Position numbers and translations under genes: made by a program
In this document: in pieces, positions 22,867-33,779 of the stretch
Layout: each line of letters starts with the position of its first letter
Numbering within the stretch: the stretch's first letter is position 1
Notes under the pieces: model-generated
The model's database searches: none
What the model was told of the DNA's origin: nothing
The model's input: only the letters and a program-made list of their open reading frames with translations
NCBI GenBank assembly: GCA_028023455.1
Contig: JAQFVV010000565.1
Span: 62,001-126,000, forward strand
DNA from: Epiperipatus broadwayi
Taxonomy: Eukaryota; Onychophora; Udeonychophora; Euonychophora; Peripatidae
Length of the DNA stretch: 64,000 bases
Direction of reading: 5' to 3'

Positions 22867-22989
22867 TGCATTTGGAATATTTAACTAAAAATTAAACTTT
22901 TCTAAAGACATTCAACACACATATTAGATGATGGAAATAGTCCAATATAAAAATAAAGATGCACATACTACGTTTTATTAATTGAGCAA

Positions 22990-24780
22990 GAGCAATTTTA
23001 CTATTAAATAAATAAATATTAATTGGTTTTTTTTATTATTGATGTTGTGTTTCTGTGAGATTAAAAATTTTATTTATCCACAATTATTAGACTTGTAAAA
23101 GATGTTACCAAAAATATTCATAATAAAGTATTGTTTGCTTATGAGGAGAAATTCAAGTTTTATTTTTCCTACATTAAATAAGTTTATACTAACTATTTTG
23201 TAAAATGCAACTTTATTCTTTTTGGTTTTTTATTTAACATATATTTAATATGCACACACTACATTTTTATATCTTACTAATTGAACCAGAGCAAATTTAT
23301 TGCTAAATAAATAATAATATTTTTTTAGAATATATTTTTTTATTACATATGCTCTGTTTCTATAAGATTTTTAACAAGTTTGTTCATTTTCATAAGAGTA
23401 GCCAGACAGATGTTTTTGTCCGTTATTAACGGATTTATATCTGGACTTCTAGAAAACATCATCATTTGTTTCTATTTCCATTACATAAAATTTTCAATTA
23501 TGATTATATATATATGGTAGATATATCAATATTCCTTTTGCCATTTGTTTAATACGATCTGTGATTAATTTTATTTTGCTTATTACTAGTTTAACTACTT
23601 AAATTAATTCGTTTTTTTTTTTAAAAAAATATGGGAGTATTGATAATAATAACATATGATATCATTTACTTCACAGTTTAGGATTATTTTAAAAAGAAAC
23701 ATCAAATTTACAGATTTCTAATTCTTTTATTTTGTGAAACTGTGAATTAATGAAATTATAATCAGGCACCCCTGAGGATAGGAGAAAACATTCAATTCTA
23801 GGATTTCATCTCAAAACTATTCAAGAGTACTTTTTAGTAAGAAGATAAGTTGTCTTCCTTTTATAAATATATTCATTGTTGAAATATGAATTTTTTCTAC
23901 AGTACAGGCTTTTTCACACATGCACTTCTATATGTAATATATAGGGGGTTTGTATCACTTTTTTAAAAAATGTTTATGTTTCATAGCAGTAGATTCAATC
24001 TTGTAAAAACAAAAAATAAAAACACTTTTAAGATGTTTAATATTGAATAACCCAATGTGGAGAAAGAGGCTAGAGATGGGAGATGATGGATTGAACATGA
24101 AGAGACTTTCATTCTGCAGTATATTGATAATGGTTGAAATTGATGATGAACATATATAGAACTACTTAATAATTTATTTGTAAAGAAATATAATAAATAT
24201 ATTAATCTTGCATAGCCTTAAATCTATATTGAAGTAGAATGGAAATGACTAAATGTGGCGAAGTTTAATTTTTCACTCCTAGGTGGAGCTCTGTCACCTT
24301 TATTCTATTTTTATAAAGAAATATGCAAACATTAGTAATCTAAATAGATTAACAATTCTAATTAATATGGTAATGTTAGTATTAGCTTTTTTTCTGGATG
24401 GTATAAGATATATATATATTATTTTGTCCTGAAAAGTTATTGTAATTGTAAACTAGTGTTGATTTCAATTTTATTTTTTTCTATAGGTTTTTATAAGCTG
24501 TACTAACCATTTTTTTGTTTGCACTTATTATGTTAGTTATAATGTACTAAATGCATATTTTAATTACTCTACTGTTTAAATGGTTTATTATAATGGACTG
24601 GAGTTCAAAAGCCATGGATTGTAGCTAAAACTTTCCCAAAATTTTATAAATTTATAACCAATAAATCATTCAAAGTTTTTTTAAATATGCTAATAGTATT
24701 AATATTACTTTTAGTGAATTTTCTTTAGAACTTGTTTGTATCTTTATTCAGAAACATTTCTTTTCTTTAAAATCATGTAT
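22990..24780. other. No gene recognised
   Basis: AT-rich, with stops in all frames. A small palindrome (tccgtta-t-taacgga) lies near 23419. Tandem similarity of 22970-23060 to 23250-23350 ('acacactac-ttttat-attaattgagc-agagcaa' and 'aaataaataatattt') suggests a diverged ~290-bp duplication. No peptide was recognised. Confidence 0.5.
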
Positions 24781-24829
24781 TTATTGTTCCAAATTAAATA
24801 TATATATACTTCAACAAAAGAGCTATTAT

Positions 24830-24985
24830 ATTCTAATGAGAAAACTTCTTTAGCTCAGGGATTGTCATTTAATAAGAATTGATAGTTTTTTGTGACATCA
24901 AAAGCTAAAAGTTATCTCTGTCTGCACGGACATAATCTCATTTCCATTCTTTATTATAATAACAATCCATAGAAATATTTATTTT
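24830..24985 (+). repeat. Repeat shared with the outer right arm of the 47-50 kb fold-back (R5)
   Basis: 'gagaaaacttctttagctcagg', 'caaaagctaaaagttatctctgt' and 'ataatctcattt' match 49992-50105 closely. This end sequence therefore exists in a second context. Confidence 0.75.
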
Positions 24986-24996
24986 AATATATATAA

Positions 24997-25040
24997 GTGC
25001 AATAATGCTCAAAGCATTTAGCTTTGAACATTATTACACT
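24997..25040. repeat. Small inverted repeat
   Basis: 'aagtgcaataatgctcaaagc' pairs with 'tttgaacattattacactt' around a 7-nt loop. It is followed by TATA-rich sequence, with no evidence of a function. Confidence 0.7.
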
Positions 25041-25099
25041 TATAATACTTTGGGTGCATTTTGAAAATTATAATTGCAATTTGTAATGTTATAATTGGC

Positions 25100-25375
25100 T
25101 TTTTATTACTCTCCATTTAGAACAGGTTATATTTACCTGTTCAAAGAGGTCTACATAAACTTCTTTGTATCAATAATTTCAATCTCTCTGGTCAAATTGC
25201 AATCTTTAGTATCTATATAAATGTATTGGACCACAAATAAAGGCAGAATTCCACCTTTATTGTTAAAAGGAGGTTGCCTTGACAACAGTTTGATATTGTT
25301 GATTGTTATCTATAATGTGATTATCTAAGTGTTGACTGATTTCTAATGGTTTAATGTATATGTAAACATTACATT
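25100..25375 (+). repeat. R4 dispersed repeat carrying an X-box-like motif
   Basis: The copy runs from 'aacaggttatatttacctgttca' through 'gtatctatataaatgtattggacca' to 'aggttgccttgacaacagtttgatattgttga'. The core GTTGCCTTGACAAC is at 25273-25286. Related copies are at 21.2 (minus), 38.77 and 39.07 kb. Confidence 0.85.
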
Positions 25376-25839
25376 AATCTGCCATTTTGATCATTTTCTA
25401 TGAACATTCTTAAATCTCCTCTAAACTAACTGCAGTGGCATCTATAAATCAATAAATGGCCACATAGAAACATAATTTATTGACCACAATACTCCTAAAA
25501 AATCTGGAATGTAAGTAATGACATAAAATATAATAATATACTTCATATCTTTCTAGATTATCTTTGATCCTTTCCCCTGCCATTATGAAATCTTGCAAAT
25601 GCTTTCAATTTATGGTTTTATGTCCATTCTCATTGTGAAGCATTTCAAAAGTTTCTGCAGTAGTTTTGTTTAATTTAATACAAAATTTAATGTTCAGACA
25701 TTGTTCCATTGTGATTTAAGATATGAAGCATGTTGTCACATTTCATATCATAATATATGATCACAGCATTCTAGCACCTTAAAATGTTTAAGGTGAATAG
25801 ATAAGCAGTGATAATCTTTCTCTCTCTATATATATATAT

Positions 25840-26520
25840 TGTAACGATATATAAATATGTCGTTACATTTATTTAAAATAAAAACTTAAAAGTTCGCAAA
25901 TAAAAGTAAAAAACTAAACGCTAAAATTAAAATATTGTTAAACGTATATATATTCGCACAGATGCTAAACTTTAAAAATATTTTTTTTTCATAAAAAAAA
26001 AAGTATTTGAACGTATTTTTTTTAATAAAAAAATACAAGATTGAAATATAAAAATATTTTAATAAAAAAATAACGTAAGTTAAAAATAAAAACAGGTATT
26101 AATTAATTCCTGTAATCTATAAATGGAAATGATTGTTTATTAATTATCTAAAAGCTGTTTAATTAAAAAGTCAGATGAAAAGTTAGATAAGAGAAGAAAG
26201 AGATTTTAGCTTGACCAATGGAAGCAAATAAAGGCCCGGACCATAACGAAAAAACAGAACAGTGACGTTTTTGTTCATGGAATCCATAGGAGGACTATAA
26301 AAAGAAAAAAATATTGAGTTCCAGTCAGTTTTTCCAACTTGATTTTGGTGAGTCTAGCGACAAGACGCACTTGTCGTCCTCACTCACTTATTTTAAAAAT
26401 GCAAAGACTGTGATACCAGAACAGAACCAGCTAATGCTACCTCCAAAATATCAGACCGGTCTTCCAGGAAAGTCTCCGTGGGAATTGCCAACGGGAACAT
26501 GGATTCTTCTACCATAAGCA
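25840..26520 (+). promoter_or_regulatory. LTR-like or promoter-like segment (TGTAACG start, CCAAT, CRE half, TATA)
   Basis: After a short TA run the sequence opens with TGTAACGA...TCGTTACA, an inverted octamer pair at 25840-25867. Further on are GACCAATGG (about 26214), GTGACGT (about 26262) and ACTATAAAAAG (about 26295), spaced like a core promoter. A GC-richer leader 26310-26520 containing a 67-codon frame of no recognised family follows. A TG...CA-type LTR is possible, but I could not find the matching end or a target duplication. Confidence 0.35.
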
Positions 26521-28060
26521 ATAGAACTGAACAATTGTTAAAAATCATAATATTAATTAAGAACTTTAAAGATTGATAAGTTAATTTAAATTTTATAAAA
26601 AGAACTTTTCACTGACTTATGTGTCAACTCAATTGATAATGTGTAATATTATATATGTTTGCGTTTGATAAAAAAAATCATTTCCATTTATTATTTATTT
26701 GTATTAATATTTATTGTTTAAATTTTAAATGAGGAAATTTAAGGTTGGGTATAGACATTGCATAGATTCGTTAGTGGTTGATTATGTTGTGGTTTTCACA
26801 GTCGATTAGAATATATAAGTCAACGATATCACTGCGGTGTCTTATGATGAACACCAAAGGGTCTCCTGTATTCCCTCAGCAATTGACGTTATCGATTGAC
26901 TTTGTATTTTGATCGGTTGTGTTTAATTTGGAATGTTTTTGACCGTGGAATCTGGGCAGCTGATCTGTACTCAACAATTTTAAAACAAATTTTATAAAAT
27001 GCACTTGTGCGAACGTATTTAAATGTTAAATTTAAGTCGGGCGTGAATGGCTATATAGTTTTGTAAAGTTATATTAAGGGAGGGTAATCTTAGGTTATTC
27101 ATTTCGTAGTTGAATTGGTTCAATGGATTGGATATATTTGTGTAATTAGTAGATGTAGTATGAGGTCCGCTTCGGGCAGGATTATAGATATACGCCACAC
27201 ACCCTCTGTTTGCCTATGGATGGGTTTGTAAGTCGGCAGAAGACCGCAGTCCATTCCTATGGAGTTTTTTGTTTATTGTTCTACTTGCCAACAGATGTCA
27301 CATTCCTGTTGGTGGAGAGTCAATGTCTTCTCTATTTCTACTTATTGTTCAGATGTACGTTTCCTGACAGTATAGTATTTTGTGTTGTCGTATCATGCTA
27401 CATTGAATACATGAATGTATCAGATGGATTGGCACCAGTTTGGTTGCGAAATTTGTTGCCTAAGGTTAAATCAGGGAAGAATATTTTCTTTTCAAATGCA
27501 GATCTATGTAGTCTATTCATACTTGACTATCTAAATAAAATATTAAACTCATTGAAACTTAGTTAAATGTAAAATTAAAAGTTAATATAAAAATCTAAAA
27601 TGTTAAACTTATTCCTCAAAATTTAAATGTTATTTTATATGTGCGTAAATAAATATTTTTATGTGTTAATTTCTGGCAGTGGCTTTTATTCTTTTATATT
27701 TAAGATATAAAATTTATATTTTATTATCTCTGCTACTCACTGGCTAACGATCAGAATATTTAAATAAAGTGGAATCTTAACAGCGCGTATCTGCCTACTT
27801 TATAAATTTTTCTAGGTTTAAATGCCTAGATGGCGCCCTGGTAGTTGCAGATATTGTTTTTGCGGTTAGATTCGATCTTCACTTTCTTTTCGATCATTAT
27901 AATATATATATATTACAAGCATTAATTCAGAAATAGCATAGCAAACAGCCTTGAGGAAGAACCAGTCACCAGTTGCTTTTTCAACAATTATACATACATC
28001 TGAAATTGAAAATATATATGTAATAACAAATATTATATATTTAGTGATAGATTTAAATAC
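26520..28060. other. Moderately GC-richer sequence with no recognised gene
   Basis: 26740-27400 is less AT-rich than average. It contains a 118-codon frame (27210-27566), hydrophobic and without recognised motifs. It could be internal or untranslated sequence of the LTR-like unit beginning at 25.84 kb, or an exon. No RT, protease or integrase motif was seen. Confidence 0.35.
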
Positions 28061-28116
28061 TAATATACAGGGTGTCTATAAAATCTGTGTGCAATTTTAA
28101 AAAAAATTATAACTTT

Positions 28117-28218
28117 TTATTTTTTAATTTTTATGTCAAAGCGTTGGCCAGGAAGTGAACTCCGGGACAATTGCTTGTAAGGAAGCTGTGATACCACTTG
28201 GACCACCAATGCTTGATG
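28117..28218 (-). repeat. tRNA-derived SINE nested in the mariner element, 14-bp target duplication
   Basis: Read on the minus strand, a tRNA-like head (gcattggtggtccaagtggtatcac, anticodon arm with CTTACAA, gagttcacttcctggccaacgc) is followed by the shared tail ctttgacata and an A/T-rich tail. The mariner target aaaattataacttt is present on both sides, at 28103-28116 and 28219-28232. The acceptor strands (gcattgg / ccaacgc) still pair, but the T arm is decayed. Confidence 0.95.
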
Positions 28219-28376
28219 AAAATTATAACTTTATTAGTAATTTGTGAAAGAAAAAAATCTATAAAAAATATTAGAAAACTTAACGAACCTAGTTATAAGT
28301 AAAATTATTTAGTAACTCTTCAACACAATAATTTAATAATTTTTCAAAACTTTAAAAATACTTCTTTTTCAGAATT

Positions 28377-29373
28377 ATGGTATCCATAGCTTTAACTGAA
28401 GAAAAAGTAACCTGTGTTCTTTGGTTGGCTGAATTAAAATCTATTGTTGCTGTACAAAGAAAGTTTTTCCAAATGGATGAAAAAGTTCAAAGAGTCATGC
28501 TCAATCCATGTTAAGCCACATTCTGGTAGCCCATGTATCAGCGAAGAAAGTGTAGCATCTGTAGAAGAATCTTTTGAGGTTAGTCCAAGAAAGTCATTAA
28601 GACAAGCATCACTAGAGTTGAGATTTTCAAAGTCCACTGTTCATATGATTTTGTGGAAAACTGAAACTTTACAAAATTCAATTGCATCAAATGTTATTAG
28701 AAGAGGACAATCATGTATGACTAACTTTCTGTAATCAGTTCCATAAACACTTGATGATAATGATGCATTTGAGAGTAGTTTAATGTTTTCTGATGAAGCA
28801 ACATTTTACATAAGTGGCAATGTCAACAGGCATAATTGTGGATTTGGGAAACTGAACCCCCAAATGAAACTGTTGAACATGAAAGAGAATCTTGTAAAGT
28901 TAATGTGTGGTGTGCTTTGAGAAAAAAATCAAATCATAGGTCATTCTTTTTTGAAGGTCGTGTTATTAATGGTGTCATCTACTTAGATATGCTGCAGAAT
29001 TAATTTATTTCTCAGCTTGAACAATTAGGACTAAAAATGATACAGTATTTCAACAAGATGGATCTCCTTGCCATATTGATCTGCACTTTACATAGTTTCT
29101 AAATCAAAAAATTCCTGACAGACAGATTGGAAGAGGTGGACTATTTTCTTGGCCTCCACATTTGCCAGACTTTGATTCCATTATATTTTTTTATGGGGTC
29201 ATATGAAAACAATAGTATATGCAACCAAACCTCAATCGTTATAAGACTTGAAAGCTAAAATAACTAATGTGATTTCAGGCATTACTGTAAATCAATTGGC
29301 AAATGTTTTTAGAGAACTACAAAATTGTAATACCCTTTGTATTACTAATGATGGTGGACATGTGGAAAATTAA
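28377..29373 (+). pseudogene. Mariner-family transposase pseudogene
   Basis: The ATG at 28377 begins an N-terminal helix-turn-helix region (LTEEKVTCVLWLAELKS). After a one-base shift near 28470 the frame 28444-28734 continues with KSLRQASLELRFSKSTVHMIL, a second HTH of the DUF4817-type transposases. The catalytic core is scattered over several frames: FSDEATFYISG (first Asp, about 28790), FQQDGSPCH (second Asp, about 29047) and WPPHLPDFDSI (third Asp, about 29155). The spacing of the last two is about 36 residues by my count. The C-terminus is GGHVEN before TAA at 29371-29373. At least three frameshifts and several stops leave no functional protein. Confidence 0.92.
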
Positions 29374-29509
29374 TAAAATACGATAAAACAAAAAATATAT
29401 AGAGATTTTCTTACTTCCAATATATTCTACTTAATTTCTTGATCACAAATACTAATAAAGTTACATATTTTAAAAATTGCACACGGGCTTTATGGACACC
29501 CTGTATACT

Positions 29510-30288
29510 ACTATAAAAAATCTATAAAACGCCATAGTTTGAATAAAGTAAGTATTAATAATATAAATAATATCTAATGTCGAATTTTATTGTTTTTATT
29601 CTGATTCAAGTATATCTTTTTATTATATTAGTCTGAAATTTAATTTTCTATGAACATATTCAATGTTACACTATTCTTTTTACATATTTTTGAACTCACG
29701 TAAATGTATCTAAAGCCGGAATAAAATACATAATATCAACATTATATTTTTATTTATATATTTACTTAGTTTTTTTATACATAAGAAAGAATTCTATAAA
29801 ATATCATAGCTTTATTGCATTAAAGTAATTATTCTATATCTGATATTAAATATTTTTTTTACTGTTAATATATATATTTTTAATATTATAGAGTGGACAA
29901 ATACTTTTGAAATCTTATTAGCTTAGAAAAAGATTATAATAATAAATTGAAATATTAGATTACGAGGAAATAAAATCGTGTAACTTATTTTGTATATATT
30001 AATTTTTCATATTGCTTTTTTTTACATGTTTTGGTCCAGTAATAAAACAAGTTTAAAAAAGTATTTAAAAAAAATTTTTAATTATTAATACCTTTTTAAT
30101 TTTACAATAAATAATTTTTATATACTTTTATTTAACTTATCCTGTTTTTTAGTTTTTTCTCTAAATTAAATCTTGGAACTCAGCGTTCACTCACTTCCCA
30201 ATTTAGCTGAAATATTCAATATATATGCATTTCACTGAAAACGCATTTTAAAAATATTTGCCTAAAAGTTTGTGATGAGGGTATATTA
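29510..30288. other. No gene recognised
   Basis: Very AT-rich. No frame, tRNA-like sequence or repeat match was seen. Confidence 0.55.
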
Positions 30289-30291
30289 TTC

Positions 30292-30926
30292 GATGTGATA
30301 TGTTGATTATTTACATCATTTATGAGTGAATGTTGAATGTACAGAAAATTTTAAACTTTATTTATTAAACTTTTCAAATACAAACAACTTGTTAGTAATA
30401 ACACATAATTAGACAACACAGGTTAGTAATTACACAACATTTCTAGTAGTATTATTCTACTCTCTTCAAATGTTGCTGGCCTAATATGCACAGTGATTGT
30501 ATTTACATAGAAGTTGAACTCATACCTTTAGATTCTTGAATATAGAGCGTTTGCCTTAAATTCGATATTCAAGAATCTAAAGATATGAGTTCAACTTCTA
30601 TGCAAATACTCTCACTGTGCATGTAGGCCAGCAACACCTGAAAAAGAGTGGAGAATAATAATACTTGAAACGTTGTGTAATTACTAACCTGTGTTGTCTC
30701 ATAGTATGTTAATAACAAATTGTTTGTCAAACATTGGTGGTCGAGAGGTCAGCAACAGCTGCTTTACAAGCAGTTGTCCCGGATTAGCAGGTTCGCTTCC
30801 TGGCTGATGCTATGACACATGAGAAAAAAAAGTTGTTTGTATTTGAAAAGTTTAAATAAAGATTAAAATTTTCTGTACATTTAACATTCATTCATAGATG
30901 ATGGAAATAGTTCAATATATCACATC
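30292..30926. repeat. R7 fold-back copy (long inverted repeat)
   Basis: The outer arms start gatgtgata (30292-30300) and end tatcacatc (30918-30926). They continue through 'gaatgtacagaaaatttta' and 'cttttcaaatacaaacaac' to a centre near 30560, where 'ttagattcttgaat' meets 'attcaagaatctaa'. The right arm contains the hammerhead-like remnant 'cacctgaaaaagagt...acttgaaacgttgtg' (30632-30676), and the left arm contains its decayed complement. The right arm is interrupted by a SINE at 30728-30832. The unbroken relative is the single-orientation copy at 22.56 kb. Confidence 0.88.
30728..30832 (+). repeat. tRNA-derived SINE (TAC-loop type) inserted in the R7 right arm
   Basis: The head is 'acattggtggtcgagaggtcagcaac', with anticodon arm GCTGC-TTTACAA-GCAGT, a variable region a few nt longer than in the Gly-like copies, and T arm 'caggttcgcttcctg'. 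The tail 'gctatgacacatgag' and A8 follow. Flanking direct repeats ttgtttgt lie at 30720-30727 and 30833-30840. The interrupted R7 arm is continuous if the SINE is removed. Confidence 0.9.
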
Positions 30927-30929
30927 TAA

Positions 30930-31425
30930 CATTTTTTTAGTGTTTGCAATCAGGTTTAACTAAAAATTAGTATATAAATAAATTTTCAGGTTTATATAAA
31001 ATGTTGATACTATCAATATCTAGCAGCAATCTTTGTAATGCAAAATTGAATGGTTCGTTGAAAACTGGAACACTTTTAAATGTATTTTTTATTATCTAGT
31101 TTTATTTAACTTTTCTGTTTTTTTAGACTTTCTGTCTACATAAAATCTAATTTAAGAAATTAATACACATAGTAAATATTAAAAAAATAATAAAGTAACA
31201 CTTATTTACATAATTGCATTAAAACTTTAAAATAAAAATCACCTTTCAAAATAAACTTGTGCCATTTTTTCAATTTTTATGGGCTTCTTATCAAGTAAGA
31301 ATTACAATTTAACACTTTTAATTTCATATTTTCCATCATTTTGCTATTATGTATAAAATATACATTTCTAATTTCTTGTTATGTAATATTTAAATACAAA
31401 TATATTATCTAAACTTAATGTAACT
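30930..31425. other. No gene recognised
   Basis: AT-rich spacer, with no coding or repeat signal noticed. Confidence 0.5.
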
Positions 31426-31429
31426 AGAA

Positions 31430-31830
31430 GAAATTTGAACTCAAACTTTCAAACTCACTATAGCTTGCTGTTCACTCCATCTTATACAACAGATACACAC
31501 ATATATGAAAAAAAATAAATGATCTCCAATATACATATTTCATGCTGAACCAGCACTCATCAGTTAGTCCAGATCATCACCTTCCACTCACACATATACA
31601 ATCAATGCTCGGTTTATATTAATATAGCAAATACTTTAAACTTTAATGGACAAGCTTCAATCTTCTCCAACCTCCAACTCTTCAGCCATCCATATCATTG
31701 AAAATCCAATGAGGGGATGTTCAAATCCCTTGTTGATGCCAATATTATTATCATACCTATGTTGACTTTAAGTCACACTGATCTCTCACATATAGGACCT
31801 TAATATGTCCATTTAGATATACAGAAGAGG
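31430..31830 (-). repeat. R1 dispersed repeat, minus orientation
   Basis: 'gaactcaaactttcaaactcac' at the left edge is followed by 'catgctgaaccagcactcatcagtt', 'actttaatggacaagcttcaatct', 'ccatatcattgaaaatcc' and 'catagga-ccttaatatgtcc'. This is an almost complete unit. Confidence 0.88.
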
Positions 31831-32150
31831 GATGGGCAGAATACAGGCTGAATATGTAATATTTAAATACATGTACATTGTCTATATCAAACTTAATGTA
31901 ATAAGAAGAGAGTTTAACTCAGACCTTCAAGCTCCTTATATCTGCCTACTCCATCTCATACAATCGATATACATGACCACATACATATGAAAAAGATAAA
32001 TGATCTTCAATATACATATTTCATGCTGAACAAGCCTCCATCAATTGGTCAGTATAGACAATATACTTGCATTTAAATATTACCTATTCTGCCTATATTC
32101 TGCCCATCTCTCTTATGTATATTTAAATGGACATATTAAGGTCCTATACC
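31796..32150. repeat. R1 fragment framed by ~95-bp inverted repeats
   Basis: 31797-31892 ('ggaccttaatatgtccattta...gatgggcagaata...tacattgtctat') is the inverted complement of about 32053-32148 ('atagacaatatacttgcattt...attctgcccatc...taaggtcc'). The segment between (31900-32050) is a shortened R1 core in minus orientation. Confidence 0.85.
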
Positions 32151-32169
32151 TTTCAAGAGAGAAGAAATG

Positions 32170-32710
32170 TTCCATATTTTAAACTAGGAATACAATTTGT
32201 AAGGCCTAACTCTAGGATTTAATAAGAAAACGATATTAACATTTCAACAATGAGATTCTTATAGATTTGCAATGTGGTGCTTTGGGGGACAGGATTGGTA
32301 AATTTGGTGTAAAGAATAAAGTGAATCAAAACTAATTTGTAGATATTTCCTGTACATGTTTAAATGTTGTTTAATAAAGTTTATTACTTAAAATAAAATA
32401 AAAAAATATTAAGTTCCTATACATGGTTTTTTTTAAGGGTTTTTTTTTTTTCATGATTAATGATAACTCTGAGTTATATCCAGTTTAAAAGAATATAAAG
32501 TAGATAAATTACTTTTTATGATTATTAGAGCACAGAAACGACTTACTGGAACTTGATTTGATTTCCATTTTATCTCCGCCAATAATCAACCAGCAATAAG
32601 ATATTATAGTTAAAAATCTTATTTTAGCTATACTAGTACTATATTTTATAATGTTTAAAAAAATATAAGAAAACCATATTCAACTGTGCAGAATCTTAAA
32701 AAAAAATAAG
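32170..32710. other. No gene recognised
   Basis: AT-rich. No signal beyond short A/T runs. Confidence 0.5.
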
Positions 32711-32716
32711 ACTAAA

Positions 32717-33170
32717 ATAACTGAAACACAGGCTTATTCTATACCTGTGTCTATATATGTAATATATAGGGTATATGAGCACAGACTTTCAGATGACCCA
32801 TCACTCTCCACTCTACCTAATAACACTGATACACTCAAGCACATATATGTTGAAAAGATAAATAATCACAATATACGTATTTCATGCTAAACCAGCAATC
32901 ATCAGTTGGTCCAGATTTTCATCTCCCACACATATATACTATAAGTGCTCAGATATATATATATTAAGATAGACAATCTTCATACTTTAATGGACAGGCT
33001 CCAATCTACTACACACTCCAACTCTTCAACCATCCATCCAATTGAAAAATCTGATAATGGAATGCTCGAACGTCACCCTGAGGCCGAGATTCTTGTCACA
33101 CCCATGTTGACCTAAGGTCAATCTGAACCCCACATGTACAGGACACAATCCATTTAAATGCTTTTATAGA
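32717..33170 (-). repeat. R1 dispersed repeat, subtype with 'aactgaaacacaggc' end
   Basis: It begins 'aactgaaacacaggcttattctatacctgtg' (itself a small palindrome). It continues 'gagcacagactttcagatgaccca' and ends near 'acccc-acatgtacaggacacaatccattta'. It is the same subtype as each half of the 56.36-57.44 kb palindrome. Confidence 0.88.
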
Positions 33171-33779
33171 CCTTGTTATTAATGTATAACAATGGATGTC
33201 CTTATTCCAAAAAGTTACGCTTTTATATATATATATGTGTGTCTATACGCACACATATATACTTTTTTTGTTTTAAATTATGATGTTGCAGAAGTTGTCA
33301 ATAATTAATAAAAAAATTATATAAGCGTTATAATTACAAAATCTGTTTCATAGAATTATTAAATAATTCGAAGATATATATAAGACGTGTTTTTAATTAC
33401 AATCGAACAGATTTAACTCAATCAAATAAATAGATAATCTAAAATTAGGTTTTAATTTTAAAAGTTAAATAGGGTCACTCTACTATTAATAACATTTCAA
33501 TATACTCTTGATAAAGAATGAACAACTTCTGCTTCAGTAAGTTGAGCTAAACAAAATGATTGCCTACGGAAATTAATAAAAGAAAATATTAGAAAATTTT
33601 AAATATCACTATCTAACATAAAACTTTTCCCACAACCTTTATTATATTCTTCAAAGCCAATTAGTAAAAGAATTTAGTGGTGAAATCAAATATTATCTAA
33701 CAATTTCGCATTGTGATATAAAGAATGCTGCCAACTCAGACACACACATAATAACTATTCAGATTTGCTTTATAGATGG

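Larger units (their letters stand above)
22562..22950 (+). repeat. R7: tRNA-headed repeat with hammerhead-like core
   Basis: It starts with a tRNA-like head: an A box in 'ggatggctcagttggttagagcg' and a perfect B box 'ggttcgaatcc' at 22631-22641. 'gccagcaacacctgaagaagagg' and 'cctctcgaaacgttgtg' follow, then a tandem repeat. The tail 'acattcaacacac-atattagatgatggaaatagtccaatata' is shared with the copies at 30.3-30.9 and 36.5-36.8 kb. It could be a SINE or the terminal repeat of the adjacent Penelope-like element. Confidence 0.75.
28068..29503 (+). mobile_element. Tc1/mariner-superfamily DNA transposon (inactive)
   Basis: The terminal inverted repeats start cagggtgtctataaaatctg at 28068 and end with the complement of cagggtgtccataaagcccg at 29503, about 32 bp with four mismatches. 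TA lies on both sides (28066-28067, 29504-29505), the canonical Tc1/mariner duplication. Total length is 1,436 bp. Removing the nested SINE and its duplicate leaves about 1.32 kb, the normal size for the superfamily. The transposase is on the plus strand and is broken. Confidence 0.96.

Noticed and set aside
27210-27566. 118-codon open frame
   Set aside because: Hydrophobic, with no recognisable motif and no transcript or repeat context. Kept only as part of the GC-richer stretch description.
25840-27913. A ~2.07-kb TG...CA solo LTR ending at 'tatatattaca'
   Set aside because: The 3' boundary is chosen only by a TTACA next to a TA run. No target duplication matches, so full LTR boundaries cannot be supported.
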